A DNA stretch of 64,000 nucleotides from Microbacterium croceum. Lineage in GTDB: Bacteria > Actinomycetota > Actinomycetes > Actinomycetales > Microbacteriaceae. The stretch lies in NCBI RefSeq assembly GCF_023091245.1, contig NZ_JAHWXN010000001.1, positions 2,170,001 to 2,234,000 of the forward strand. Reading direction: 5' to 3'. The position numbers were made by a program, and so were the translations under genes. The notes under the pieces were generated by a model, which worked only from the letters and a program-made list of their open reading frames with translations, was not told the origin of the DNA and did no database searches. This document shows positions 53,854 to 64,000 of the stretch, one piece after another (the first letter of the stretch is position 1; each line of letters starts with the position of its first letter).

Positions 53854-54651
53854 GTGACGCGCGTGTGGATCCCCGGAGTGCCCGATGCCGACGTGAGCGC
53901 GGTAGCCGCCACCGATCGGCTCGTCGTCGCCCTCGACTTCGACGGGACCGCGTCGCCGCTGGTGCCCGATCCGATGGCCGCACGCGCCCTTCCCGAGGTC
54001 GCCGCGCAGGTCGCGCGACTGGCTGCGCTGCCGAACACGGTCGTGGCCTACGTGTCCGGCCGCAGCCTGCACGACCTCCGTGAGATCACGGAGCACGACG
54101 ACGATTCCCCGATCGTGCTCGCCGGCTCCCACGGCGCGCAGTACTGGTTCCCCGGCGACGGCGACGCCGACGCCGCTGGCGAGACAGCAGACGACGGCGC
54201 GCGCGAAGAGCTCTGGGCGGCGGCGCGCCCCATCATCGAGCGTCACGAGGGTGCCGAGTTCGAGCCGAAGACCTTCGGCATGGGCGTGCACACGCGTCGC
54301 GCCGACCGCGAGGTCGAGAAGCAGGTCTTCGCGGAGATCGACGAGCTCGTCGCGGCACGGTTCCCGCACTGGCGTCGCCGCGCCGGCCACCGCGTGTTGG
54401 AGTTCTCGTCGCGCACCGAGGGCAAGGACGCCGCGATGGCGACCCTGCGCGAGCGTCTCGGCGCGACCGGCATCGTGTTCGCCGGAGACGATGTGACCGA
54501 TGAGGACGCGATGCGCGTGCTCGGCGACGGCGACCTGGGGGTGAGGGTAGGGCCCGGTGAGAGCGCCGCCGCGATCCGTGTGGAGAACCCACAACAGATC
54601 GCCCTCCTTCTGGAGGCGCTGGCGGACGAGCGAGCCGCCCTGCAGGAATAG
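53854..54651 (+). CDS. otsB: Trehalose-6-phosphate phosphatase
   Basis: HAD-superfamily phosphatase, 265 residues, converting trehalose 6-phosphate to trehalose. HAD motif I is LDFDGTASPL with the nucleophile Asp, followed by YVSGRSLHDL (motif II), LEFSSRTEGKDAAM (motif III Lys) and FAGDDVTDEDAM (motif IV). GTG 53854 has GGAGA about 5 bases upstream; the in-frame region before it is Arg/Pro-rich. Its TAG stop forms the first bases of the ilvD -10. Confidence 0.92.
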   Translation: MTRVWIPGVPDADVSAVAATDRLVVALDFDGTASPLVPDPMAARALPEVAAQVARLAALPNTVVAYVSGRSLHDLREITEHDDDSPIVLAGSHGAQYWFPGDGDADAAGETADDGAREELWAAARPIIERHEGAEFEPKTFGMGVHTRRADREVEKQVFAEIDELVAARFPHWRRRAGHRVLEFSSRTEGKDAAMATLRERLGATGIVFAGDDVTDEDAMRVLGDGDLGVRVGPGESAAAIRVENPQQIALLLEALADERAALQE

Positions 54652-54660
54652 ACTTCCTGC
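54649..54660 (+). promoter_or_regulatory. Leaderless-type -10 element for ilvD
   Basis: TAGACT (54649-54654), 6 bases, then the ilvD ATG at 54661. The first three bases are the otsB stop codon. Confidence 0.65.
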
Positions 54661-56379
54661 ATGTCCTCGAACGAGTCGGCCCCCCGCGCGCCCATCGACA
54701 TCAAGCCCCGTAGCCGCGTCGTCACGGACGGCATCGAGGCGACAACCTCTCGCGGCATGCTCCGTGCCGTCGGCATGGGCGATGCGGACTGGGAGAAGCC
54801 CCAGATCGGCATCGCCTCCAGCTGGAACGAGATCACGCCGTGCAACCTGAGCCTCGACCGTCTCGCTCAGGGCGCGAAGGAGGGCGTGCACTCCGGCGGG
54901 GGATACCCGCTGCAGTTCGGCACCATCTCCGTCTCGGACGGCATCTCCATGGGCCACGAGGGGATGCACTTCTCCCTCGTCTCACGTGAGGTGATCGCGG
55001 ACTCCGTCGAGACCGTGATCATGGCCGAGCGGCTGGACGGATCCGTGCTCCTCGCCGGCTGCGACAAGTCGATCCCCGGCATGCTCATGGCCAGCGCGCG
55101 ACTCGGGCTATCCAGCGTGTTCCTGTACGCCGGATCCATCGCGCCCGGATGGGTCAAGCTCTCGGACGGCACCGAGAAGGACATCACGATCATCGACTCG
55201 TTCGAAGGCGTCGGCGCGTGCCGGGCCGGTCGGATGACGGAAGAGGACCTTAAGCGCATCGAGTGCGCCTTCGCCCCGGGTGAGGGAGCGTGCGGCGGCA
55301 TGTACACCGCGAACACGATGGCGTCCGTCGCCGAGGCGTTGGGTCTGAGCCTTCCCGGATCCGCTGCGCCGCCCTCGGCCGACCGTCGGCGCGACTACTT
55401 CGCGCACCGCTCCGGCGAGGCCGTCGTGAACCTGCTCCGTCAGGGGATCACCACGAAGGACATCCTGACCAAGGAGTCCTTCGAGAACGCGATCGCCCTC
55501 GCGATGGCGCTGGGCGGGTCGACCAACGTCGTGTTGCACCTGCTGGCCATCGCCCGCGAAGCGGAGATCGACCTCAGCCTGCACGACTTCAACCGCATCG
55601 GCAGCAAGACGCCGCACGTGGCCGACATGAAGCCGTTCGGCAAGTACGTCATGAACGACGTCGACCGCCACGGCGGCATCCCTGTGATCATGAAGGCGAT
55701 GCTCGACGAAGGGCTTCTGCACGGAGACGCACTGACAGTCACGGGCAAGACGGTCGCCGAGAACCTCCGCGATCTCAACCCCGATCCCGTCGACGGCGAT
55801 GTCATCCACACGTTCGACAACCCGATCCATGCTTCGGGTGGCATCACGATCCTGCACGGCTCGCTGGCACCCGAGGGCGCCGTCGTCAAGTCGGCCGGTT
55901 TCGACGCCGACGTCTTCGAAGGCCCCGCGCGCGTGTTCGAGCGTGAGCGCGGCGCGATGGACGCCCTCGCCGCCGGTGAGGTCAAGGCGGGCGACGTCGT
56001 CGTGATCCGCTACGAGGGACCAAAGGGCGGACCCGGCATGCGCGAGATGCTGGCCATCACCGCGGCCATCAAGGGCGCGGGACTCGGAAAAGATGTACTA
56101 CTCTTGACGGACGGACGATTCTCAGGCGGCACAACCGGCCTGTGCATCGGCCACATAGCACCCGAAGCGGTGGACGCAGGTCCGATCGCCTTCGTGCGCG
56201 ATGGTGATCTGATACGGGTCGATATCGCAGCTCGCTCTCTCGACCTACTCGTCGACGAGGCGGAGCTCGCCTCCCGCCGTTCTGGCTGGGAGCCGCTTCC
56301 CCCGCGCTATACCCGTGGCGTCCTTGCCAAGTACTCACGTCTCGTGCGGTCCGCCGCGGAGGGCGCGACCACCGGTTGA
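54661..56379 (+). CDS. ilvD: Dihydroxy-acid dehydratase
   Basis: Third step of valine/isoleucine synthesis. 572 residues. Iron-sulfur ligands are in [12 protein letters not shown] and [29 protein letters not shown] and [12 protein letters not shown] are further signatures. From about 56080 the codon use changes abruptly: GTA, CTA, TTG, ATA, AAA, CGA and TCA codons cluster in a gene otherwise using C/G third positions. The protein remains family-like through this part. It leads the ilv set. Confidence 0.95.
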   Translation: MSSNESAPRAPIDIKPRSRVVTDGIEATTSRGMLRAVGMGDADWEKPQIGIASSWNEITPCNLSLDRLAQGAKEGVHSGGGYPLQFGTISVSDGISMGHEGMHFSLVSREVIADSVETVIMAERLDGSVLLAGCDKSIPGMLMASARLGLSSVFLYAGSIAPGWVKLSDGTEKDITIIDSFEGVGACRAGRMTEEDLKRIECAFAPGEGACGGMYTANTMASVAEALGLSLPGSAAPPSADRRRDYFAHRSGEAVVNLLRQGITTKDILTKESFENAIALAMALGGSTNVVLHLLAIAREAEIDLSLHDFNRIGSKTPHVADMKPFGKYVMNDVDRHGGIPVIMKAMLDEGLLHGDALTVTGKTVAENLRDLNPDPVDGDVIHTFDNPIHASGGITILHGSLAPEGAVVKSAGFDADVFEGPARVFERERGAMDALAAGEVKAGDVVVIRYEGPKGGPGMREMLAITAAIKGAGLGKDVLLLTDGRFSGGTTGLCIGHIAPEAVDAGPIAFVRDGDLIRVDIAARSLDLLVDEAELASRRSGWEPLPPRYTRGVLAKYSRLVRSAAEGATTG

Positions 56380-56447
56380 TCCTTCGACATCGTTCAGGAT
56401 CGCTCGCCGGATGACTACGGCTCCACAGACCACCAAGAAGGAACATC

Positions 56448-58250
56448 ATGACTGCTGATTCCGTCTCGGCCGTGCCGAGACCACCCGCCCGCCAGTCCGC
56501 AGCGCCGGAGATCACCGGCGCCGAGGCCGTCGTCCGTTCGCTCGAGCTGCTCGGGGTGACCGATGTGTTCGGTCTGCCCGGCGGTGCGATCCTTCCGGTG
56601 TATGACCCTCTGATGGACGCCGAGGACCTGCGTCACATCCTCGTCCGCCACGAGCAGGGTGCGGGTCACGCCGCCGAGGGCTACGCAGCCGCATCCGGCA
56701 AGGTCGGCGTCTGCATCGCGACCTCCGGCCCCGGCGCGACCAACCTCGTCACGGCGATCGCCGATGCCTATATGGACTCGGTGCCGCTGCTCGCGATCAC
56801 CGGCCAGGTGTTCTCGACGCTGATGGGGACGGATGCCTTCCAGGAGGCCGACATCGTGGGCATCACGATGCCCGTCACCAAGCACTCGTTCCTCGTGAAG
56901 GACGCTGCCGAGATCCCCGGCGCGATCGCCGCCGCATACGAGATCGCGTCGACCGGTCGTCCCGGTCCTGTGCTCGTGGACATCACGAAGGACGCGCAGC
57001 AGGCCACCGCGCCGTTCGTGTGGCCCCCCAAGATCGACCTCCCCGGCTACCGCCCGGTGACGAAGGCGCACGGTAAGCAGATCCAGGCCGCGGCCGCCCT
57101 GCTGGCCTCCGCCAAGAAGCCGGTGCTCTACGTCGGCGGTGGCGTGATCCGCGGACGCGCGTCCGCCGAGCTGCTCGAGCTCGCCGAGTCGACCGGCGCG
57201 CCGGTCGTGACGACGCTCATGGCCCGCGGCGCCTTCCCCGACTCCCATCCGCAGCACCTCGGCATGCCCGGTATGCACGGCACGGTCCCCGCTGTCCTGG
57301 CGCTGCAGGAGGCCGACCTGCTGGTGTCGCTCGGCGCACGCTTCGACGACCGTGTGACTGGCAAGGCGGCGCTCTTCGCACCGAACGCCAAAGTCGTGCA
57401 CGTCGACATCGACCCCGCGGAGATCTCGAAGATCCGCATGGCCGATGTGCCGATCGTGGGCGACGTGCGCGACGTCCTCATCGACCTCGCCGCCGCGTTC
57501 CGCGGAGCGACCGAGGGGGCCAAGCCCGACATCGAGGAGTGGTGGTCGTACCTCGACGGTCTGCGCACCGAGTTCCCGCTCGGCTACGCACCCACGACCG
57601 ACGGTCTGTTGGCCCCCCAGCACGTCATCCAGCGGATCGGCGAGCTCACCGGTCCCGAGGGCATCTACGCAGCCGGCGTCGGCCAGCACCAGATGTGGGC
57701 TGCGCAGTTCATCAAGTACGAGCGTCCCAACGCCTGGCTCAACTCCGGCGGGGCCGGCACGATGGGCTACTCGGTCCCGGCCGCGATGGGGGCGAAGGTG
57801 GCAGAGCCGGACCGCGTCGTGTGGTCGATCGACGGCGACGGATGCTTCCAGATGACCAACCAGGAGTTGGCCACCTGCGCGATCAACAACATCCCGATCA
57901 AGGTGGCGATCATCAACAACTCGTCGCTCGGGATGGTGCGCCAGTGGCAGACGCTGTTCTACGACGGACGCCACTCCAACACCGACCTGAACACCGGTCA
58001 CGGCACGATCCGCATCCCCGACTTCGTGAAGCTCGCCGAAGCCTATGGCTGCCTGGCGATCCGCGTGGAGAAGGAGGAGGAGGTCGACGCAGCGATCCAG
58101 CTGGCGCTCGAGACCAACGACCGCCCGGTCGTGATCGATTTCGTCGTCAGCGCCGACTCCATGGTATGGCCGATGGTTCCCCAGGGCGTCAGCAACAGCT
58201 ACGTCCAGTACGCGCGTGATCACGCGCCGTCGTTCGATGAGGAGGTCTGA
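56448..58250 (+). CDS. ilvB: Acetolactate synthase, large subunit
   Basis: TPP-dependent enzyme condensing pyruvate with pyruvate or 2-oxobutyrate. 600 residues. The catalytic Glu is in [13 protein letters not shown], the FAD/central domain has the VGGGVIRG segment, and the TPP motif begins [24 protein letters not shown] precedes the ATG. The gap from ilvD is 68 bases with no attenuator-like peptide or stem. ilvN follows after 3 bases. Confidence 0.96.
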   Translation: MTADSVSAVPRPPARQSAAPEITGAEAVVRSLELLGVTDVFGLPGGAILPVYDPLMDAEDLRHILVRHEQGAGHAAEGYAAASGKVGVCIATSGPGATNLVTAIADAYMDSVPLLAITGQVFSTLMGTDAFQEADIVGITMPVTKHSFLVKDAAEIPGAIAAAYEIASTGRPGPVLVDITKDAQQATAPFVWPPKIDLPGYRPVTKAHGKQIQAAAALLASAKKPVLYVGGGVIRGRASAELLELAESTGAPVVTTLMARGAFPDSHPQHLGMPGMHGTVPAVLALQEADLLVSLGARFDDRVTGKAALFAPNAKVVHVDIDPAEISKIRMADVPIVGDVRDVLIDLAAAFRGATEGAKPDIEEWWSYLDGLRTEFPLGYAPTTDGLLAPQHVIQRIGELTGPEGIYAAGVGQHQMWAAQFIKYERPNAWLNSGGAGTMGYSVPAAMGAKVAEPDRVVWSIDGDGCFQMTNQELATCAINNIPIKVAIINNSSLGMVRQWQTLFYDGRHSNTDLNTGHGTIRIPDFVKLAEAYGCLAIRVEKEEEVDAAIQLALETNDRPVVIDFVVSADSMVWPMVPQGVSNSYVQYARDHAPSFDEEV

Positions 58251-58253
58251 GAC

Positions 58254-58763
58254 ATGTCGACCCACGTGCTGAGTCTGCTGGTGGAGGACCGTCCCGGTCT
58301 TCTGACGCGTGTCGCGGGGCTGTTCGCCCGCCGCGGCTTCAACATCGAGTCCCTCGCCGTCGGCGTCACGGAGGTGCCCGGCATCTCCCGGATCACGGTC
58401 GTCGTCGACGTCGACGAGCTCCCGCTCGAGCAGGTGACCAAGCAGCTGAACAAGCTCATCAACGTCATCAAGATCGTCGAGCTCGATTTCTCGACCTCCG
58501 TGCAACGCGAGCACATGATGATCAAGGTGCGCACCGACAACGTCACCCGCTCCAACGTGATCGAGGTCGTGAACCTGTTCCGCGCCTCGGTCGTCGACTA
58601 CGCACCGGATGCGCTCGTCGTCGAGGTCACCGGCGACAAGGGCAAGGTCGAGGCGCTGTTGAAGGCACTCGAGCCCTTCGGCATCAAGGAGATCGCCCAG
58701 TCCGGTCTCCTCGCCATCGGCCGCGGCGGCAAGAGCATCAGCGAGCGCGTCCTGCGCGGCTGA
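58254..58763 (+). CDS. ilvN: Acetolactate synthase, small regulatory subunit
   Basis: 169-residue regulatory subunit. N-terminal ACT domain: HVLSLLVEDRPGLLTRVAGL and RRGFNIESLAVG bind valine for feedback inhibition; the C-terminal ACT-like domain has GDKGKVEALLKALEPFGIKE. GAGGAGG precedes the ATG. Confidence 0.96.
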   Translation: MSTHVLSLLVEDRPGLLTRVAGLFARRGFNIESLAVGVTEVPGISRITVVVDVDELPLEQVTKQLNKLINVIKIVELDFSTSVQREHMMIKVRTDNVTRSNVIEVVNLFRASVVDYAPDALVVEVTGDKGKVEALLKALEPFGIKEIAQSGLLAIGRGGKSISERVLRG

Positions 58764-59852
<1,089 letters not shown>

Positions 59853-59858
59853 CTCATC

Positions 59859-59890
59859 GCTGACGCGCTGACGCGCTGACGCGCTGATTC
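59859..59890 (+). repeat. Short 8-bp tandem repeat after ilvC
   Basis: GCTGACGC occurs three times in direct tandem, followed by GCTGATTC. The array lies just past the ilvC stop, before its terminator. Confidence 0.8.
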
Positions 59891-59900
59891 GACAGTCGAA

Positions 59901-59932
59901 AGAACGGGCATCCCTTCGGGGGTGCCCGTTCT
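59901..59932 (+). terminator. Terminator of the ilv cluster
   Basis: AGAACGGGCATCCC (59901-59914) pairs with GGGGTGCCCGTTCT (59919-59932) across a TTCG tetraloop, with one T-G pair. A TTCG loop greatly stabilises such stems. Confidence 0.88.
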
Positions 59933-59958
59933 TCGTCTCTCTGCACGACCTTCTCTAT

Positions 59959-59973
59959 AGACATCGGATGTCT
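59959..59973. promoter_or_regulatory. Palindromic operator before the fucosidase gene
   Basis: AGACATCGGATGTCT is a perfect 15-bp palindrome around a central G. The core ACATCGGATGT recurs at 62550-62560. It ends 34 bases before the fucosidase ATG, where a repressor would block transcription. The nearby ROK protein is the likely binder. Confidence 0.75.
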
Positions 59974-60007
59974 GTGCCAGGATAGAGATACTCGACTTCG
60001 AAAGGGA

Positions 60008-61276
60008 ATGATGACTGACGACTGGTTCGACGAGGCCCGATTCGGCATGTTCGTCCATTTCGGCCTCTACAGCGCGGCCGCACGGCACGAGTGGGTGCAG
60101 AACTACGAGCGCCTCACCGACGACGATTATCGGCAGTACTTCGATCACTTCGATCCGGATCGCTTCGACGCCCGCGCGATCGCGCGGACGGCCAAGGCGT
60201 CCGGCATGGGCTACGTCGTGCTCACCACCAAGCACCATGACGGGTTCTGCCTGTGGGACTCGCAGCTCACCGACTTCACCTCCCGGGTCGCCGTCGACAG
60301 GGATCTGGTGCGGGAGTTCGTCGATGCCGTGCGCGCCGAAGGGCTCAAGGTCGGCCTGTACCACTCGGTGATCGACTGGCATCATCCGGACTTCACCGTG
60401 GACTGGAATCACCCCCGCCGGGACGACGAGAACGCTCACGCGCTGAACGAGGGACGGGACATGGGGCGCTATCGCGAGTACCTTCACGGGCACGTGCGCG
60501 AGCTGCTGACGGGGTACGGACAGATCGACTACCTCTTCTTCGACTTCACCTATCCGGAAGAGAAGGACGGCTGGGCGGGCAAGGGGCCGGCCGATTGGGA
60601 CGCGGATGCCCTCCTCGCGCTGTGTCGCGAGCTGCAGCCGGACATGCTCGTCAACGATCGGTTGGGTATCCCCGCCGACTTCGTCACTCCCGAGCAGTAC
60701 CAGCCCACCGCGCCGATCGAGCGAGACGGGGTGCCGTTGACCTGGGAGGCGTGCCAGACGCTCAACGGCTCGTGGGGATACCACCGTGACAACACGGATC
60801 AGAAGTCGGCGACGATGCTCACCCAGATGCTGGTCGACTCCGTGTCGATGGGAGGCAACATGCTCCTCAATATCGGCCCGGACGGGCGCGGTGCCATCGC
60901 GCCGCGAGACGCCGCGACGCTGGGCGAGATCGGCGACTGGATGGCTCTGCACCGCGACGCCGTGGTCGGCGCCGGTCACGCTCCGTTCGCCCCGCCGCGC
61001 GAGGGCGTCTACACCCGCCGCGGTGATCGTCTCTACCTGCACCTCTTCGCCTGGCCGTTGGGGTTCGTGCACCTGCCGGGACTGGCGGGGCGTGTCTCGT
61101 ACGCGCGACTGCTGAACGACGGCTCCTGGCTCAAGACGAGCGTGTCGGATCCGCAGCAGCAGGCCGATCTCATGACTCCGGCCGGCGAGGACGAGGGTAC
61201 GCTGACGGTGCACCTGCCCGTGCAGCGCCCCGACGTGCTGTTGCCGGTGATCGAGCTGACGTTGACCGCCGAATGA
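60008..61276 (+). CDS. GH29 family alpha-L-fucosidase, intracellular
   Basis: A 422-residue glycoside hydrolase of family 29. WFDEARFGMFVHFGLYSAAA, TTKHHDGFCLWDS and GLKVGLYHSVIDWHHPDF are the family's N-terminal signatures; the nucleophile Asp is expected in QIDYLFFDF (about residue 178), where the common W-F-D-G reads F-F-D-F. A small C-terminal beta domain ends the protein. No signal peptide is present, so it should act on imported oligosaccharides. Start is ATG 60008 or 60011, preceded by AAAGGG. The operator upstream links it to the ABC importer. Confidence 0.88.
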   Translation: MMTDDWFDEARFGMFVHFGLYSAAARHEWVQNYERLTDDDYRQYFDHFDPDRFDARAIARTAKASGMGYVVLTTKHHDGFCLWDSQLTDFTSRVAVDRDLVREFVDAVRAEGLKVGLYHSVIDWHHPDFTVDWNHPRRDDENAHALNEGRDMGRYREYLHGHVRELLTGYGQIDYLFFDFTYPEEKDGWAGKGPADWDADALLALCRELQPDMLVNDRLGIPADFVTPEQYQPTAPIERDGVPLTWEACQTLNGSWGYHRDNTDQKSATMLTQMLVDSVSMGGNMLLNIGPDGRGAIAPRDAATLGEIGDWMALHRDAVVGAGHAPFAPPREGVYTRRGDRLYLHLFAWPLGFVHLPGLAGRVSYARLLNDGSWLKTSVSDPQQQADLMTPAGEDEGTLTVHLPVQRPDVLLPVIELTLTAE

Positions 61277-61312
61277 CGACGCCGGGGGAGTGACCCGCCC
61301 GGTGGCGCCGGT

Positions 61313-62464
61313 TCAGTCGGTCGCCACCGGGATGTCCAGGCCCTCGAGGGCGAGGCGCGCGGCGCCATGGAGGATGGCGTCGGCACCGGTCGTGGCGGCC
61401 TCGATCCGCAGGCGCTGCGTGGCCAGGGGGTGGCAGGCTTCATAGACCCTGCTGCGCACGGCCGCGATGAACGGCTCGGACGCGCTCATGCTCCCCGTGA
61501 GGAACACGGCGTGCGGGTTGAAGAAGTTCACGACGCCGGAGAGCGCCTGGCCGAGATGCGTCCCCGCCGTCCGCACCAGCGTGGTGGCCTCGGGGTCGGC
61601 GTCGCGGGCGAGGGTGAGCACATCGGTGGTCGTGCGCACCTGGTCGTTGCCGCGTGCGCGCATCTGCCGCACCAGGCTCGCCCCGCTGGCGACGGTCTCG
61701 AGGCACCCGGTGTTGCCGCAGGAGCAGGGGACGTCGCCGCTGCCGTCGATGCGGGTATGGGTGATGTCTCCTGCCGCAGCCGTCGCGCCGCGGTGCACGC
61801 GCCCGTCGACGATGATGCCGCTGCCGATCGCCGTCCCCGCCTTCACGGTGATGCTGTGGTGCGTATGTCCGAACTGCTCGCGGTGCTCGCCGAGTGCGGC
61901 GAGGTTGGCGTCGTTGTCGACCACGACGGGCACGTCGTAGCGCGCTGAGAGGTGCTCGCCGACGCGGAATCCCGGCCAGCCCGGCATGCGCGACGGTTGG
62001 TGCACCGAGCCGGTCTCGATGTCGACGGGGCCGGGAAGACTCACCCCGATCGCGTGGATCCTGGCGGTGTCGGCGAGGGCGTCGAAGACCTCGGCGACAC
62101 GTGCGAGCGTGGCTGCGGGGCCGTCGGTCAGATCGATCTCGATCGTTCGGGTGCTGTGGAGCGCGCCGCTCAGGCTGTGGCGCCCGACGCGTGCGTGCCC
62201 GCCGCCGAGATCGACGGAGAGGACGATGCCGTCCCCGGCGATCTGCAGGACGCGGGGCCTGCGTCCGCCGCTGGATGAACCTGCCCCTGCTTCTTCGAGC
62301 ACCCCGGCGTCGAGGAGTGCCTGCACGCGCAGGCCGACCGTCGACGCCGCCACCCCCAGTCGGGCGGCGAGCTCGCTGCGGGAGCGGGCCTCTCCGCGGG
62401 CGACGAGATCGAGGATGCGTCGCGAATGCGGATCCTCGGCTGGTCGATCTGCGAGGTTCATCAT
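61313..62464 (-). CDS. ROK family transcriptional repressor
   Basis: A 383-residue ROK repressor. An N-terminal winged HTH (about residues 12-65, [20 protein letters not shown]) precedes the ROK sugar-kinase-like fold: [13 protein letters not shown] phosphate loop, [14 protein letters not shown] with the catalytic-type Asp, and the zinc motif [17 protein letters not shown] lies 5 bases before ATG 62464. It lies between the fucosidase and the sugar ABC genes and probably senses a sugar from their substrate. Confidence 0.9.
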   Translation of the reverse strand: MMNLADRPAEDPHSRRILDLVARGEARSRSELAARLGVAASTVGLRVQALLDAGVLEEAGAGSSSGGRRPRVLQIAGDGIVLSVDLGGGHARVGRHSLSGALHSTRTIEIDLTDGPAATLARVAEVFDALADTARIHAIGVSLPGPVDIETGSVHQPSRMPGWPGFRVGEHLSARYDVPVVVDNDANLAALGEHREQFGHTHHSITVKAGTAIGSGIIVDGRVHRGATAAAGDITHTRIDGSGDVPCSCGNTGCLETVASGASLVRQMRARGNDQVRTTTDVLTLARDADPEATTLVRTAGTHLGQALSGVVNFFNPHAVFLTGSMSASEPFIAAVRSRVYEACHPLATQRLRIEAATTGADAILHGAARLALEGLDIPVATD

Positions 62465-62548
62465 GGGGGTCCTTCTTATCGGAGCTGGGCTCAGCGTATC
62501 GGGGGCGACATCTGTTTCGTGAAGGTTACGAATTATCAAGGTCCGATA

Positions 62549-62561
62549 AACATCGGATGTT
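62549..62561. promoter_or_regulatory. Palindromic operator between the ROK and ABC genes
   Basis: AACATCGGATGTT is a perfect 13-bp palindrome sharing the core ACATCGGATGT with the site before the fucosidase gene. It lies in the divergent region between the ROK gene and the binding-protein gene, so it may control both. Confidence 0.75.
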
Positions 62562-62603
62562 CGGCTTGCACGGCCCAGGGAAGTGTGACAGCGTAACTTC
62601 ATA

Positions 62604-62626
62604 CGAAATCCTACTAGGTTATTTCG
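62604..62626. promoter_or_regulatory. Second inverted repeat before the sugar-binding protein gene
   Basis: CGAAAT (62604-62609) and ATTTCG (62621-62626) flank CCTACTAGG, itself nearly palindromic. It is AT-richer than its surroundings and lies 42 bases before the ATG. It may bind a global regulator or contain the promoter. Confidence 0.35.
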
Positions 62627-62667
62627 ACTCCCGAATTAACCTTCCTTCCTTCCCGAGGAGACATTCA

Positions 62668-63927
62668 ATGAAGAAGATGCGAGTAGGCGCCGTGGTCGCG
62701 GTCGCGGGTGTCGCCGTGGCGATGACCGGATGCGCGAGCACCGGCAGCGCAGGCGGCTCCGCAGACGGCGACACCATCGTCGTCGACATGTGGGCCGGCA
62801 GCGAGACGGACGTGGAAGCCCTCGAGGCTCAGGTCGCGTTCGCCCAGGAGCAGAACCCCGATATCAAGATCAAGTTGCAGACCTCGCCGTGGAGCGACTT
62901 CTTCACGAAGCTCACCACGAACATGGCCAGCGGGAACATGGCCTGCATCACCGGCATGAGCGGTGCGCAGCTGGGCGGGTACACCGGAGGGTTCCGGGAG
63001 CTGAGCGCCGACGACCTGAAGACCGCCGGCATCGACTGGGCCGACTTCAACCCCAGCGCCGACGGCATCCTGAGCTTCGAGGGCAAGGTCTACGGGGTAC
63101 CGTTCGACGTCGCCACGATGCTCGTCTACTACAACCAGGACCTCCTGACTGCGGGTGGCGCGGCCACGCCGGAGATCGGCTGGACGTTCGACGACTTCGA
63201 CGCGATCGCCGCGGACGCCACCAAGGACGGCAAGTACGGCTTCGGCATGGGCATGGGTGGCTACCAGTGGATGTCGATGCCGATCGCCTACTCGGCCACG
63301 CAGCCAGCGTCCGAAGATGGCACACTCCACATCGATGACAAGGACTTCGTCGAAGCAGCCACCTGGTATGCGGGACTGGTGACCGAGAAGAAGGTGGCCG
63401 CTCCGGTCTCGTCCGCCTCCGACACCGGATGGGGCGAGAACCAGTACACGGGCGGGAACGCCGCGATGGCGGTCGACGGCACCTGGAACGCGGTCAGCTA
63501 TCTGAACAACGAGTCCGGCTTCACAGCCGGAATGGTCCCGCTGCCTGCGGGAGTCGACGGCAACCCCGGTCCGATCCTCGGCTCCGGCTACGGAATCTCC
63601 GCGAACTGTGAGAACCCCGAGGCCGCGCTCAAGGTGATGGGTTCGCTGCTCGGTGAGGATGCGCAGGACTACATCGCGTCGTCCGGCCGCTCCTACCCGG
63701 CGCGCACCTCCTCGCAGCCGCTGTACTTCGAGTCCATCGACGAGAAGTACCGCGATCAGGTCAAGGACGTCTTCGAGGCGGCGTTCGGCGACACCGTGCC
63801 GCTGTACATGACGAAGAACTGGCAGAAGCTCGACAGCTACATCCAGCCGAACCTGGTCAGCGTCTACAACGGCCAGATGACGATGGAGGAGCTGCTGACG
63901 AACGCGCAGTCGCAGTTCGGCGAGTGA
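62668..63927 (+). CDS. ABC sugar transporter, substrate-binding lipoprotein
   Basis: A 419-residue extracellular solute-binding protein (family 1, carbohydrate type). The signal peptide [20 protein letters not shown] ends in lipobox MTGC (Cys about residue 22). [20 protein letters not shown] and [18 protein letters not shown] match sugar-binding proteins; [14 protein letters not shown] is the typical hinge-region motif. GAGGAGA precedes the ATG. A 40-base gap separates it from the next gene, so it heads an ABC importer operon. Fucosylated or related oligosaccharides are the inferred cargo. Confidence 0.92.
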   Translation: MKKMRVGAVVAVAGVAVAMTGCASTGSAGGSADGDTIVVDMWAGSETDVEALEAQVAFAQEQNPDIKIKLQTSPWSDFFTKLTTNMASGNMACITGMSGAQLGGYTGGFRELSADDLKTAGIDWADFNPSADGILSFEGKVYGVPFDVATMLVYYNQDLLTAGGAATPEIGWTFDDFDAIAADATKDGKYGFGMGMGGYQWMSMPIAYSATQPASEDGTLHIDDKDFVEAATWYAGLVTEKKVAAPVSSASDTGWGENQYTGGNAAMAVDGTWNAVSYLNNESGFTAGMVPLPAGVDGNPGPILGSGYGISANCENPEAALKVMGSLLGEDAQDYIASSGRSYPARTSSQPLYFESIDEKYRDQVKDVFEAAFGDTVPLYMTKNWQKLDSYIQPNLVSVYNGQMTMEELLTNAQSQFGE

Positions 63928-63967
63928 CCCACTCCGGCCGCCGCAGCAGTAGCAGAGAGAAACTGAG

Positions 63968-64000
63968 ATGACGATCACGACGAGACGTCGAGGATCGCTC
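63968..64000 (+). CDS. Start of a probable ABC sugar permease gene (cut by window end)
   Basis: Only MTITTRRRGSL is visible, an Arg-rich cytoplasmic N-terminus common in sugar ABC permeases. AGAGAGAAACTGAG precedes the ATG. The assignment rests on position directly after the binding-protein gene. Confidence 0.5.
   Translation, partial: MTITTRRRGSL

Noticed and set aside
61894..62667. Upstream extension of the sugar-binding protein frame.
   Set aside because: The extension crosses the divergent ROK gene and promoter region, is Arg-rich, and the lipoprotein signal peptide clearly starts at 62668.

Overview
The window is 64 kb of high-GC, densely coded actinobacterial chromosome. Gene content points to Microbacteriaceae, probably Microbacterium or a close relative: the clgR-DUF3046-recA-recX-miaB-miaA-dapF-hflX block, the dapA-rnj-ftsK-pgsA-cinA block, a DUF222/HNH (13E12) gene, DUF5302, and an LAxTG-type surface protein. 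At least 18 genes have a TANNNT hexamer exactly 6 or 7 bases before the start codon, the signature of actinobacterial leaderless transcription. Taxonomy is inferred from gene content only. I see no prophage, insertion sequence, integrase, rRNA operon or CRISPR array.

Layout. 1-6.8 kb: end of a dctA-like symporter, small DUF5302 protein, DedA membrane protein, a glycosyltransferase fused to an SGNH hydrolase, a DUF222/HNH protein with an internal three-residue repeat, and UDP-glucose dehydrogenase. 6.8-9.4 kb: pnp with a structured leader and a strong terminator. 9.6-17.3 kb: an aldo-keto reductase-like protein lacking most of its catalytic tetrad, a histidine phosphatase, dapB, a thiol-redox block (osmC, DUF4395, thioredoxin), thyA-folA-SDR, and dapA. 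17.4-33.2 kb: housekeeping core with rnj, ftsK, pgsA, cinA, clgR, recA (with a near-consensus SOS box), recX, miaB, miaA, dapF and hflX. 34.05-34.42 kb: the ssrA tmRNA gene.

34.7-40.6 kb is an accessory block: IclR regulator, NCS1 permease, HisC-like aminotransferase, FAD-linked oxidase and, converging on them, a DapA-superfamily lyase. It looks like a catabolic pathway with unknown substrate. 40.6-46.9 kb holds a GNAT, a lipoprotein, hisN, tRNA-Lys(CTT), a sortase-anchored surface protein, a YbaK deacylase and a marR-MFS operon. 46.9-50.5 kb is an IclR-controlled 3-oxoacid CoA-transferase/thiolase operon with a 31-bp palindrome over the regulator's start. 51-54.7 kb holds an MFS transporter and otsA-otsB (trehalose). 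54.7-59.9 kb is the ilvD-ilvB-ilvN-ilvC branched-chain amino acid cluster.

59.9-64 kb is a glycan-use locus: a GH29 fucosidase without a signal peptide, a ROK repressor, a sugar-binding lipoprotein and the start of the next gene, probably an ABC permease. The same palindromic core, ACATCGGATGT, lies before the fucosidase and between the ROK gene and the binding-protein gene, tying them into one predicted regulon. This locus and the 34.7-40.6 kb block are the best candidates for undescribed biology.
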